A DNA stretch of 64,000 nt from Azospirillum sp. B21 (GCF_008364825.1 NZ_VTTO01000019.1:1-64000); one strand, 5' to 3'; counted from the stretch's first letter, positions 8,595 to 16,570 are shown. The notes: a model not told the origin generated them from the sequence alone. A program made the numbers and translations.

Positions 8595-10727
8595 TTACGC
8601 CTGCATCCCATCGGCCGCAACCGGCTGGGCAACACGGTCGGCGGGGAAGCGGACGGTGACGACGGTGCCGCAGCCCGGCTCGCTGTCGATGGACAGGCTG
8701 CCGCCATGCAGGGCCATCAGGTCGCGGCAGATCGACAGGCCGAGCCCGGTGCCACCGAAGCGGCCGGGAATGCTGCTGTCGGCCTGCTGGAACGGCTCCA
8801 GGATGCGGGCCAGCGCGTCGGCAGGAATGCCGATGCCAGTGTCGCGCACAGCGATGGCAAGCCCACCTTCCGGCTCCAGCCCTGCCGTCACCGTCACCCG
8901 GCCGCCGCGCGGGGTGAACTTCACCGCGTTCGACAGCAGGTTCAGCAAGACCTGCCGCAGGGCCCGCTCGTCGGCCAGCAGCCTGGGCAGGCCGGGAGCG
9001 CAGTCGCTCTCCAGCGTCACCCCGCCGGCATCGGCCGGAACCGCCGCCAGCGCCCGGCAGGTGTCGATGGCGTCGGCCGGCTCCAGCCAGCTTTCGTCCA
9101 GCGTGTAGCGCCCGGCCTCCAGCTTCGACATGTCCAGCACGTCGTTGATGAGGTCCAGCAGATGGCGCCCGCTGTTCTGCACATGACGCGCATAGTCGTG
9201 ATAGCGCGGGCTGCCCAGCGGACCGAACAGCTCGTGCAGCATGATGTCCGAAAAGCCGATGATGGCGTTCAGCGGCGTGCGCAGCTCGTGGCTCATGGTC
9301 GCCAGGAAGGCGCTCTTGGCGCGGTTGGCGGCTTCCGCCTGATCGAGCGCGGCGGCAAGCCGTTCGGCCGCCTCCACCCGTTCGGTGATGTCGCGCGCTT
9401 CGATCACCAGCAAGGCCACCGCGCCGCGGTCGTCGAAGACCGGCTTGATCGTCACGTCCATCACCCGGGTGACGCCATCGGCGATCACGTCGGTCTCATA
9501 GCGGACGAGGCGGCCGGACGCCGCCTTTCCGATCGACTCGCGGAAGGCGTCCGCCAGTTCGCCGGTCCGGGCCCAGCCGCGGAACTCCCAGGCGCGGCGC
9601 CCGATCAGCGCCTCCGTCGGCAACCCGGCCAGGGCGCAGGCAGGCCGGTTCAACGCCAGCACCCGCCCGTCGGGGGACAGCAACCCCATGATCTGGAAAC
9701 TGCTGTCGAACAGGGCCTGCGACCGGCGTTCACTGGCCCGCAACGCCTGCGTCGTCGTCTCCAACCGGCCGAGCTGCCGCAAGGCCAGCAGGGCCAGGAG
9801 CATGACCACCACCGACACCGCGGCGGTTTCCAGCACGCGCTTCCAACGGTCGGCATACCAGCCGGCCAGCACATCGTCGGCGCTGATGCGGACATAGACG
9901 TAGAGCGGCAAGTCCGCCACGCGACGGACAGTGCCGATGCGGTCGCGCCCTTCCGACGGATCGAAGCCGGACAGTGTCTTCGCGCTTTCCCCGCCGGAGA
10001 GGCGCGGCAGGATGGAGGCGAAGACGGCACGGTCGCGGTCCAGAGGCTCGCTCGGCCGTGAATAGGCCAGGACCACACCGTCCTCGCCATACAGCAGAAT
10101 GATGCTGCGCGGGCCGATATCCTGTGTGGCGTAGAGCCGGGCGAAGCGGTCGAGGTCGAGCATCGCCACGGCCGCGCCGCTGCCGTCGGCCAGCGGCCGG
10201 ACAAGGGCGGCGCGCCAGCCGCCGGGTTCCCGGTAAGGGCCGACGAAGGCAGCCGATCCGGTGCGCGCCGCCTCCGCCGCCGGGGTTCCCGCAAGAGAGG
10301 TCTGGGCATCCAGCCCCGCAGCCTCCCTGACCCGCCCATCCGGTTCCACCACCAGCAGGCTGCGCAACGCTATGCCCGGACCAGCCTCGATCCCTGAAGA
10401 CGCAGCGGTGTCGGCGAGCAGATAGGGGGGAATCCGCCCGCCTTCGGCCATCGCGTAGAGCGCGCGACCGCCAACGTTCAGGATGCGGCGGGCATCCTCC
10501 TCCAGCAGGCGCGACAAATTGGCGGTCTGGCGCAGGCCGTCCTGCAACGCCCGCTCGCGCGCACGCTCCAGATCGGCGTAGGCCACCAGCCAGAAGCCGG
10601 CGATCACCGCCGCGAGCAGGCCGATTCGCACTCCGGCCACCGGTGATAAAGGCGACGCGCCTGAGCGCAACTTCCGCCACCATCCGCGCGCCGCGCCGAC
10701 CGGTTCGGAGAAATCCGTCAATGGCAA
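8595..10727 (-). CDS. Membrane sensor histidine kinase with PAS domain
   Basis: The protein has 710 residues from a TTG start. It has a first membrane helix (about 34-50), a periplasmic sensor of about 250 residues resembling a double-Cache fold, and a second helix (about 301-317). A PAS domain follows (about 332-447), then the dimerisation/phospho-acceptor domain with MSHELRTPLNAIIG (H480) and an ATPase domain with DTGIGIP and GGTGLGLSICRDL. There is no receiver domain and no response regulator beside it, so it is an orphan kinase whose partner is elsewhere. No clear ribosome-binding site supports the TTG, so the exact N-terminus is uncertain. Confidence 0.85.
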   Translation of the reverse strand: MPLTDFSEPVGAARGWWRKLRSGASPLSPVAGVRIGLLAAVIAGFWLVAYADLERARERALQDGLRQTANLSRLLEEDARRILNVGGRALYAMAEGGRIPPYLLADTAASSGIEAGPGIALRSLLVVEPDGRVREAAGLDAQTSLAGTPAAEAARTGSAAFVGPYREPGGWRAALVRPLADGSGAAVAMLDLDRFARLYATQDIGPRSIILLYGEDGVVLAYSRPSEPLDRDRAVFASILPRLSGGESAKTLSGFDPSEGRDRIGTVRRVADLPLYVYVRISADDVLAGWYADRWKRVLETAAVSVVVMLLALLALRQLGRLETTTQALRASERRSQALFDSSFQIMGLLSPDGRVLALNRPACALAGLPTEALIGRRAWEFRGWARTGELADAFRESIGKAASGRLVRYETDVIADGVTRVMDVTIKPVFDDRGAVALLVIEARDITERVEAAERLAAALDQAEAANRAKSAFLATMSHELRTPLNAIIGFSDIMLHELFGPLGSPRYHDYARHVQNSGRHLLDLINDVLDMSKLEAGRYTLDESWLEPADAIDTCRALAAVPADAGGVTLESDCAPGLPRLLADERALRQVLLNLLSNAVKFTPRGGRVTVTAGLEPEGGLAIAVRDTGIGIPADALARILEPFQQADSSIPGRFGGTGLGLSICRDLMALHGGSLSIDSEPGCGTVVTVRFPADRVAQPVAADGMQA

Positions 10728-10955
10728 GAGTCCGCCGCAGCTGAATTCCAGAGAGCGTCAAGCCGGTTCGGCCGGACGTGGCAAACTGTAGCATGCCCTG
10801 CCGGGTGATTTCACGCTCGCGCACTCCTGATGCGGGAGGAAAGCCGCAGGGCGGCGGGCGCATCCGAATGCCGGTGCGGGAAAAGTTTGGCTCGACAAAG
10901 CCGGCTGCCCGCGCTTCTCTGCCCCTCAATCATGGGGAGGAGGGTCCGGGCCGGC

Positions 10956-11186
10956 ATGCTTGAGGATTACGTCAACAGCCCGCTGCTGGGGCTTATGCTG
11001 TTCCAACTCGCCATCGTCTGGCCGATGGCGCGCATCCTGCACCGGGCGGGCTTCTCACCCTTGTGGGCATTGTTCGCGCTGCTGCCGCTGGGCCATGTGG
11101 TCGCGATCGGCGTGATGGCGCACAGCCGCTGGCCGGTGCTGCCGGTGCGCGAAGCCCGCAAGGTCAAGGCGCGGAGGACGGCATGA
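10956..11186 (+). CDS. Small two-helix membrane protein (tandem paralogue 1)
   Basis: A 76-residue protein with two hydrophobic stretches, LLGLMLFQLAIVWPMARIL and SPLWALFALLPLGHVVAIGVM, and a basic C-terminus. ATG 10956 follows a GGGGAGGAGGG tract. It overlaps the next gene in an ATGA junction. The two proteins share the pattern AG-x-SPLW-(8-9 residues)-P-(12 residues)-RWP, so they arose by duplication. I do not recognise a named family. Confidence 0.7.
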   Translation: MLEDYVNSPLLGLMLFQLAIVWPMARILHRAGFSPLWALFALLPLGHVVAIGVMAHSRWPVLPVREARKVKARRTA

Positions 11187-11419
11187 CGGACACCATCATC
11201 CATCTGGGTTTCTGGGAACTGCTGATCGGGTCGATCGTCACGACCTATACGCTGATCGCCGGCGGCTGGGTGCTGGCGAAGGCCGGACGCAGCCCGCTGT
11301 GGATCCTGCTGCTGCTGTTCCCGTACCTGAACGTGATCGCCGTCTGGGTCTTCGCCTATATGCGCTGGCCCTTCGTCGACCGCCCTGCCCGTCCGAGCAT
11401 GCCGGACGGCGAACGCTGA
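11183..11419 (+). CDS. Small two-helix membrane protein (tandem paralogue 2)
   Basis: A 78-residue protein beginning MTDTIIHLGFWELLIG, with two membrane segments and the motif AGRSPLWILLLLFPYLNVIA ahead of YMRWPF. It is clearly homologous to the protein encoded immediately upstream and is translationally coupled to it (ATGA overlap). Two coupled two-helix paralogues suggest a heteromeric small membrane complex. Function is unknown. It ends 12 bp before the convergent irr gene. Confidence 0.7.
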   Translation: MTDTIIHLGFWELLIGSIVTTYTLIAGGWVLAKAGRSPLWILLLLFPYLNVIAVWVFAYMRWPFVDRPARPSMPDGER

Positions 11420-11431
11420 AAATCGGCAGGT

Positions 11432-11863
11432 TCAGGCCGTACCGTCGTCCTCGATCAGGCGGACGATCACGTCGACGCGGGCGACACGGGTGCCGGCCGG
11501 GGCGGTGGGCAGGTTCTGCACCATCAGACGGTCGGCGGGGATGTCCTCGAGCCGGCCGGTGGATTCGACGAAGAAATGATGATGGTCGCTGGTGTTGGTG
11601 TCGAAGTAGGACTTGCCGGCTTCCACCACAACCTCGCGCAGCAGACCGGCGGAGGTGAACTGGTTCAGCGTGTTGTAGACGGTCGCCAGTGACACCGGCA
11701 GGTCGGCGGCCAATGCCTCGCCATGCAGTTGTTCCGCGGTGACGTGCCGGTCGCAGCCTTCGAACAGCAGCCGGGCAAGGCCGAGGCGCTGGCGGGTCGG
11801 GCGCAGCCCGGCGCCGTTCAGCCGGTCGAGGGCTCGCTTGAATGGGCGTTCGGCGGTCATCAT
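11432..11863 (-). CDS. irr: Fur-family iron response regulator Irr
   Basis: A 143-residue Fur-superfamily protein with a winged helix containing TRQRLGLARLLFE and PVSLATVYNTLNQFTSAGLL. A dimerisation domain follows with the SDHHHFF histidine cluster (about residues 94-96) that marks Irr within the family. Irr represses or activates iron and haem genes when iron is scarce and is degraded or released on haem binding in rhizobia. The start is one of two adjacent ATG codons (11863 or 11860); the longer open frame upstream has no support. There is no N-terminal GCP haem motif, as in many non-Bradyrhizobium Irr proteins. Confidence 0.85.
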   Translation of the reverse strand: MMTAERPFKRALDRLNGAGLRPTRQRLGLARLLFEGCDRHVTAEQLHGEALAADLPVSLATVYNTLNQFTSAGLLREVVVEAGKSYFDTNTSDHHHFFVESTGRLEDIPADRLMVQNLPTAPAGTRVARVDVIVRLIEDDGTA

Positions 11864-11993
11864 GGGCGCGGCACCCGTACAGTCGACACAGGGAGCGGAC
11901 ACGAAGGTCCGGGACAGGACCGCGGCACAAGGCCGCAGACCGTTCAACTGTAAAACCATTCGGAAAGGCGGCGCAAGTTATTGTCGCACCGAC

Positions 11994-12038
11994 GTCAACC
12001 GGCCAGGCATCGACCGGACAGGCGTCAACCGGATCCGT
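11994..12038. repeat. Three imperfect 15-bp tandem repeats upstream of irr
   Basis: GTCAACCGGCCAGGC, ATCGACCGGACAGGC and GTCAACCGGATCCGT follow one another directly. They lie in the gap between irr and the flavoprotein gene, about 130 bp upstream of the irr start. They could be a cluster of regulator sites or simple slippage. Confidence 0.6.
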
Positions 12039-12048
12039 CCAATGCAAA

Positions 12049-12076
12049 GGCCGCCGGCAGTCACCCGCCGGCGGCC
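12049..12076 (-). terminator. Terminator hairpin after the nitronate monooxygenase-like gene
   Basis: A perfect 10-bp stem, GGCCGCCGGC with GCCGGCGGCC, encloses a 7-base AGTCACC loop. On the minus strand it is followed by TTTGCATT. It lies 25 bp downstream of the stop codon at 12101. Confidence 0.7.
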
Positions 12077-12100
12077 CTGTCGGTCCGGTATCGTGGGCGG

Positions 12101-13498
12101 TCAGTAACCGGTGGCGATCCGCTCCACGAGCTGCTTCACCGTCGGGATGAAGCCGTCGTTGTAGTAGGGATCGCTGGCAAAGCGGTAGGCGTTGTGCCCC
12201 GCGAACATCAGCTGGTTCTCGCAGTCGTCGGTGTGGCTGACCGCCTGAAGCGTCTTCTGGATGCAGAAGGAGCGCGGATCGGCGCGCTTGCCCGTCGTCC
12301 CTTCCTCGTTCTGCGCCCAGTTGGAGAAGCCGCAGGCCGACAGGCAGCCCATGCAGTCGACCTGATCGTGCAGGATCTTTTCCGACTGCTGGGGGGTGAC
12401 GAAGACCAGCGTGCTGTCCGGCGTCTTCAGCGCGGTGGTGAAGCCCTGGGACAGCCAGCCTTCGGCGCGCTGCTTGTCGCTTTCGGTCACATAGACCGGG
12501 CGGCCGCGCGGACCGACCGGGAATTCGGCCGAATGCTCGCCCACCGGCTTGGACAGATAGGCGATCTGGCGCTCCGACCGGGCCATCAGGTCCAGCAGGA
12601 AGGGGTTCTTCACCGCCGACGAATAGAAGCCGGTCGGGGAGAAGCGGTTCAGGAAGACGTCGCCCGCCTGCAGCGCGACCAGCTTGCGCTTCCACGCCAT
12701 GGAGATCGGGCTCTCCTGGGTCAGCAGCGGACGGGTGCCGAACTGGAAGGCGATCGGCCCCAGATCGGGGTTGTCGATCCAGTCCTCCCACTCCGACAGC
12801 CACCAGACGCCGCCCGCCATCACGATGGGGGTGTCGTTCAGGCCGAAGCTGTTCATCATCTGGCGCAGGGCCAGGACGCGGGGGAACGGATCCTCCGGCT
12901 TCTGCGGGTCTTCGGAGTTGGACAGGCCGTTATGGCCGCCGGCCAGCCACGGGTCCTCGTAGACCACGCCGCCCAGATGTTCGCGGAACTTGTGATAGGC
13001 GCGCAGCCACAGCGCACGGAAGGCGCGGGCCGACGACACGATCGGGTAGTAATGGACGCCGTAGCGCACCGCGATCTCGGCAACCTTGTAGGGCATGCCG
13101 GCGCCGCAGGTGACGCCGTGGATCAGGCCCTGCGAGCCTTCCAGCACGCCGTGCAGGATGTGCTCCGCCCCGCCCATTTCCCACAGGACGTTCATATGGA
13201 TGCGGCCTTGGCCGTTCGACGTCTCGTGCGCGATGCGCGCCTGGGCGATGCCGCCCTCGATGCCGAAGGCGATCAGCTCGTTGTGGCGCTCGCGCCGGGT
13301 CTTGCCCTTGTAGATCTGCGGCAGAAGGTTGCCGTTCTCATCGTAGCTGTCGGCGTTGACACCCGAAAAGGTGCCAATCCCGCCGGCTGCCGCCCAGGCG
13401 CCGGAGCTTTCGCCGTTGGAAACGGCAATACCCTTGCCACCCTCGACGAGCGGCAAAACCTCCCGGCCGGACATCTGCAACGGCTTCAACGCCTTCAA
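12101..13498 (-). CDS. Nitronate monooxygenase-like flavin enzyme with C-terminal cysteine cluster
   Basis: A TIM-barrel FMN protein of about 465 residues in the NAD(P)H-dependent flavin oxidoreductase/nitronate monooxygenase family. Near the N-terminus it has VLPLVEGGKGIAVSNG and AAGGIGTFSG, with THGV-like GVTCGAGMPYKVAE and a GGVWWLSEW segment later. Classical members are 320-380 residues. This subfamily is longer and ends in a conserved-looking DCMGCLSACGF motif with two further cysteines, which could bind metal or an Fe-S cluster (inference). The true start is probably TTG 13498 (GGAGGG just upstream) or ATG 13474. The open frame to 13672 is unlikely to be translated. Substrate unknown. 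Confidence 0.8.
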   Translation of the reverse strand: MKALKPLQMSGREVLPLVEGGKGIAVSNGESSGAWAAAGGIGTFSGVNADSYDENGNLLPQIYKGKTRRERHNELIAFGIEGGIAQARIAHETSNGQGRIHMNVLWEMGGAEHILHGVLEGSQGLIHGVTCGAGMPYKVAEIAVRYGVHYYPIVSSARAFRALWLRAYHKFREHLGGVVYEDPWLAGGHNGLSNSEDPQKPEDPFPRVLALRQMMNSFGLNDTPIVMAGGVWWLSEWEDWIDNPDLGPIAFQFGTRPLLTQESPISMAWKRKLVALQAGDVFLNRFSPTGFYSSAVKNPFLLDLMARSERQIAYLSKPVGEHSAEFPVGPRGRPVYVTESDKQRAEGWLSQGFTTALKTPDSTLVFVTPQQSEKILHDQVDCMGCLSACGFSNWAQNEEGTTGKRADPRSFCIQKTLQAVSHTDDCENQLMFAGHNAYRFASDPYYNDGFIPTVKQLVERIATGY

Positions 13499-13576
13499 CG
13501 AACCCTCCAAAGACCGAACGTGGCGCCCAGCGGGGCACCGGATCAAAAGCGGCGGACAACCAGACGACGAAAAGCT

Positions 13577-13604
13577 CCGCCGGAATCCACGTGGGTTCCG
13601 GCGG
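13577..13604. other. Perfect stem-loop in the leader of the flavoprotein gene
   Basis: CCGCCGGAAtCC and GGgTTCCGGCGG pair around ACGT (one T-G wobble). The hairpin lies 79 bp upstream of the TTG start and just downstream of an AT-rich TATATA stretch that could be the -10 region on the minus strand. No U-tract follows on either strand, so it is not an ordinary terminator. It may be an operator or mRNA leader structure. Confidence 0.5.
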
Positions 13605-13754
13605 GATCGCCAATGCGGTTCTATATATGAGGAATTGGCCCGCCCTACGAGCGGATTCAGCCCCTCGCGCAAAAAACGTTCACGATTTGCCGCAGTTGCG
13701 AACGGAAGCGTCAGCGTGTCGACCGCTCCGCCGACTCAACATCAGGCATGCTCG

Positions 13755-14498
13755 TCAGGCATCCGGCCCCAACTCCCGCGCCAGCCGGCCCGGTGCGTCG
13801 GTGAAGATCGCCGACACCCCCCAGCCGAACAGCGTTCGCGCCCGGTCGGCATCGTTGACGGTATAGCTCAGCACCGGCCGTCCGGTGGCGCGGTATTCCG
13901 CCACACTGTCGGCAGTCTGGCGCTCCTGATCGACATTCAGGGTCGCCGCCCCGATGCGGTCGGCGATGGCCGCCCAGTCGGCCGGCGGATCCCACAGCAG
14001 ATAGCCGCGGGGAATTTCCGGCCACAACCGCTGCGCAACATCCAGGCAGGGCACCTCGAAGCTGGACAGCAGGAGCGGCCGGTCAGACGGCCAGAGCGGA
14101 CGCAGGCTGTTCAGCGCCACCTCCGCCGTGATCTCCTCCTGCCCCGGATAGGGCTTGATCTCCAGGTTCAGGCCGAGGCCGAGGTCGCGGATCAGCGCCA
14201 CAGCTTCTTCCAGCGTCGGCACCCGTTCTCCGACGAAACCGGCATCGAACCAGCGTCCGGCGTCGAGCTGCCGCAGATCCGCCAGATCCATGAGCGGCAC
14301 CGGGCCGGTGCCGGTGGTGGTGCGATCCAGCGTGTCGTCATGGATCAGCACCGGGCGCTGGTCGCGGGTCAGCATGACATCCACCTCGACCCAGCGGGCG
14401 CCCTGGCGGGCAGCCTCCCGGATCGAGGCGAGCGTGTTTTCCGGCGCATTTTCCTTGGCGCCGCGATGGCCGATCAGGCGGGGAAGAGTCGACAGCAT
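13755..14498 (-). CDS. ugpQ: Glycerophosphodiester phosphodiesterase
   Basis: A 247-residue cytoplasmic GDPD-family protein. It hydrolyses glycerophosphodiesters to glycerol-3-phosphate and an alcohol. The catalytic motif IGHRGAKENAPENT is near residue 10, followed by WVEVDVMLTRDQRPVLIHDDTLDRTT, which carries the metal-binding E/D pair and second histidine. LEIKPYPG and the C-terminal SYTVND...FGWGVSAIFTDAP fit the family. Length matches UgpQ (about 247). ATG 14498 starts at the conserved N-terminus; the much longer upstream open frame is a GC-rich artefact. It is divergent from the radical SAM gene. Confidence 0.92.
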   Translation of the reverse strand: MLSTLPRLIGHRGAKENAPENTLASIREAARQGARWVEVDVMLTRDQRPVLIHDDTLDRTTTGTGPVPLMDLADLRQLDAGRWFDAGFVGERVPTLEEAVALIRDLGLGLNLEIKPYPGQEEITAEVALNSLRPLWPSDRPLLLSSFEVPCLDVAQRLWPEIPRGYLLWDPPADWAAIADRIGAATLNVDQERQTADSVAEYRATGRPVLSYTVNDADRARTLFGWGVSAIFTDAPGRLARELGPDA

Positions 14499-14564
14499 GG
14501 GTCTCGCAGGAGTAAGAGCGGTCGCTTTCCTACATGACCCATTCCGTCGAGACGGGAAAGAGCG

Positions 14565-15602
14565 ATGAAGGCCCTGCACAGCGTTTCCGATCTGGTGGCC
14601 GCCGGGCTGATGACCCCGGAGGCCGGCGACGCCGTGCGTACGGTCACCGACCGCTACGCCGTGGCCCTGACCCCGTACCTGCGCGAGACGCTGGCCGGAC
14701 GTACGGACCCGCAGGATCCGCTCTATGCCCAGTACGTCCCCTCCTCCGCCGAGGCGTACAGCACGCCGGAAGAACTGGAAGACCCCATCGGCGACGGCGC
14801 GCGCAGTCCCGTGAAGGGCATCGTTCACCGCTATCCGGACCGGGTGCTGCTGAAGCCGCTGCATGCCTGCGCGGTCTATTGCCGCTTCTGCTTCCGCCGC
14901 GAGATGGTCGGTCCGGGCGGGGAGGCGCTGACCGCCGACGAGATGGACGCGGCCCTGGCCTATATCCGCGACCATGAGGAGGTGTGGGAGGTCGTCATCA
15001 CCGGCGGCGACCCGCTGCTGCTGTCGCCGCGCCGGCTGCGTGGGATCGTGCAGGCGCTGTCGGCCATGCCGCATGTCGGCATCGTCCGCCTGCACAGCCG
15101 CATCCCCGCCGCCGACCCGGAGCGCATCACCCCGGAACTGCTGGAGGCGCTGACCGCCCCCGACCTCGCCACCTGGATCGCCGTCCACATCAACCACGCC
15201 GACGAGCTGACCCCGCCGGTGCGGGCGGCACTCGCCCGGCTGGTGGAGGCCGGCATCCCTCTGGTCGGCCAGACCGTCCTGCTGAAGGGGATCAACGACA
15301 ACCACGCGGCGCTGGAAGCCCTGTTCCGCGGCATGGTGCGAAACCGGGTGAAGCCCTACTACCTGCACCATCCCGACCTTGCGGCCGGCACCAGTCACTT
15401 CCGGCCGACCCTGGCCGAGGGGCAGGCGCTGGTGACCGGACTGCGGGGGCGGCTGTCCGGCCTGTGCCAGCCGACCTATGTCCTCGACATTCCCGGCGGG
15501 CATGGCAAGGCCCCCGCCGCCGCAGCCTGGATCGAGGAGCAGGGCGAGGGTAAATATCGCGTGACCGACTTCACCGGCCGGGTCCACGATTACCGCGGCT
15601 GA
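14565..15602 (+). CDS. Lysine 2,3-aminomutase-type radical SAM enzyme (KamA/EpmB-like)
   Basis: A 345-residue protein with the radical SAM cluster motif CAVYCRFC (C102, C106, C109), the SAM-binding ITGGDPLLLS, and the PLP-lysine motif DIPGGHGK (K315). Its length matches EpmB (342 residues) better than catabolic lysine 2,3-aminomutase (about 416). EpmB isomerises lysine to beta-lysine for attachment to elongation factor P. No epmA or efp gene is in the window, so the role remains a family inference. ATG 14565 overlaps the end of a GGGAAAGAGCG ribosome-binding region. Confidence 0.85.
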   Translation: MKALHSVSDLVAAGLMTPEAGDAVRTVTDRYAVALTPYLRETLAGRTDPQDPLYAQYVPSSAEAYSTPEELEDPIGDGARSPVKGIVHRYPDRVLLKPLHACAVYCRFCFRREMVGPGGEALTADEMDAALAYIRDHEEVWEVVITGGDPLLLSPRRLRGIVQALSAMPHVGIVRLHSRIPAADPERITPELLEALTAPDLATWIAVHINHADELTPPVRAALARLVEAGIPLVGQTVLLKGINDNHAALEALFRGMVRNRVKPYYLHHPDLAAGTSHFRPTLAEGQALVTGLRGRLSGLCQPTYVLDIPGGHGKAPAAAAWIEEQGEGKYRVTDFTGRVHDYRG

Positions 15603-15612
15603 GCGTCGGCTC

Positions 15613-15984
15613 TCAGATCGCCTCCGCCCCCAGCGCCGCAACCCAGTGGGCGACCCGCGCCTTCAACGCGGCGGCGCGGGCGAAGGCAAGCTCCTCGTCC
15701 TCCAGCCGCTCGACAACTTCGAAGACCAGCGACTCGGCGCCATAAGCGTTCCAGGCCGCCTGCAGGCTGCGGTGCGGACAACCGCCCATCTTCAACTGGA
15801 ACCAGATGCGGTTCTGGATCTTGTCGAGATCGGGCGCGCCGCCCACCCATACCGAACCGGCCGACGGGCAGCGGAGAGCGAACACGCCGGCCACGCTCTT
15901 GCGCTCCTTGTAGGCCGCCACCGCCGCCTTGCGATCCTCTTTCCCAACCACGTTCGCCACCTGCCGTCTCCCCACGTCGAACAT
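15613..15984 (-). CDS. GIY-YIG nuclease family protein, degenerate motif
   Basis: A 123-residue protein with a GIY-YIG-like core. AGVFALRC stands where the first strand normally reads GIY, and VWVGGAPDL stands in place of YIG. A helical segment, RSLQAAWNAYGAESLVFEVVERL, has a retained Glu. The family is widespread in bacteria as short stand-alone proteins. With both tyrosine motifs altered, nuclease activity is doubtful. A palindrome (ATATC-N5-GATAT) lies 16 bp upstream of the start and could be an operator. It converges on the KamA-like gene. Confidence 0.65.
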   Translation of the reverse strand: MFDVGRRQVANVVGKEDRKAAVAAYKERKSVAGVFALRCPSAGSVWVGGAPDLDKIQNRIWFQLKMGGCPHRSLQAAWNAYGAESLVFEVVERLEDEELAFARAAALKARVAHWVAALGAEAI

Positions 15985-15999
15985 CGTTCCCGACTTATT

Positions 16000-16014
16000 A
16001 TATCCGGGTGATAT
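16000..16014. promoter_or_regulatory. Palindromic operator candidate ATATC-CGGGT-GATAT
   Basis: Perfect 5-bp arms flank a 5-bp centre in an AT-rich patch just upstream of the GIY-YIG gene. A second, partial copy (TATCCGGGTGTTAT, 16030-16043) overlaps the tspO stop codon. Two similar sites 30 bp apart suggest cooperative binding of a dimeric regulator. The regulator is not identified. Confidence 0.45.
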
Positions 16015-16039
16015 TCAGCGCAAGGTTTTTATCCGGGTG

Positions 16040-16570
16040 TTATCCCCAGAGGGCCGGAGTGCCGAACAGCGGATCGGGGTTGATCAAGGCATTGTGGATG
16101 CCAACCACCGACGCGAAGCCGGTCCACAGGATCAGCGGCGTCCAGATCAGCGCGATCCTGCGGTCGTCCCGCGCCACCAGCGCGATGCAGAGGGAGGTGA
16201 TGATGAAGAAGGACACCGTCCAGGCCGCGGCGAGGATCGAGCTGCCCAGCGTGAAATAGACGAGGCTGAAAGTGGCGTAGATCGCCCAGGTCACCGCCTG
16301 CAGGCCGATCAGCAGTCCACGGCTGCGGATTCGCCGCGCCGGGTCGAGCAAGCGTATGTCGCCCCAGATCTGGAAGACGTTCAGCGTGAACCACATCACC
16401 GGGAAGGCCCAGCCCGGCGGCTGCAGCGGCGACGGCTGATGGCCGGGGAAGGGCTGGCCGCCGCGTTCGACGAAGCCCCAGGCGTTGACGATGACCCAGA
16501 ACAGCAGGGGTTGCCACCAGCGGACCCGGAAGGGGGCGGGCGGTGGCGCGGTGTAGGTGGCGTCGCTCAT
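16040..16570 (-). CDS. tspO: TspO/MBR-family membrane protein
   Basis: A 176-residue protein with five hydrophobic helices and the family pattern of a Trp-rich first helix, PPGWAFPVMWFTLN in helix 2, and conserved Trp residues in the last two helices. Bacterial TspO proteins bind tetrapyrroles and influence stress and pigment regulation. Length is slightly above the usual 155-165 because of a 14-residue Pro-rich N-terminus. It is upstream of the GIY-YIG gene on the same strand with a 55-bp gap containing the palindrome. It may be separate from holA, whose stop is 48 bp away. Confidence 0.8.
   Translation of the reverse strand: MSDATYTAPPPAPFRVRWWQPLLFWVIVNAWGFVERGGQPFPGHQPSPLQPPGWAFPVMWFTLNVFQIWGDIRLLDPARRIRSRGLLIGLQAVTWAIYATFSLVYFTLGSSILAAAWTVSFFIITSLCIALVARDDRRIALIWTPLILWTGFASVVGIHNALINPDPLFGTPALWG

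Noticed and set aside
12101..13672. 523-residue version of the flavoprotein starting at 13672
   Set aside because: The first ~58 residues are Arg/Ser/Pro-rich with no family similarity and would be read through the leader hairpin; TTG 13498 has GGAGGG directly upstream.
13755..15641. 628-residue glycerophosphodiesterase frame
   Set aside because: Residues before ATG 14498 are the antisense of the radical SAM gene; the enzyme's conserved N-terminus begins at 14498.
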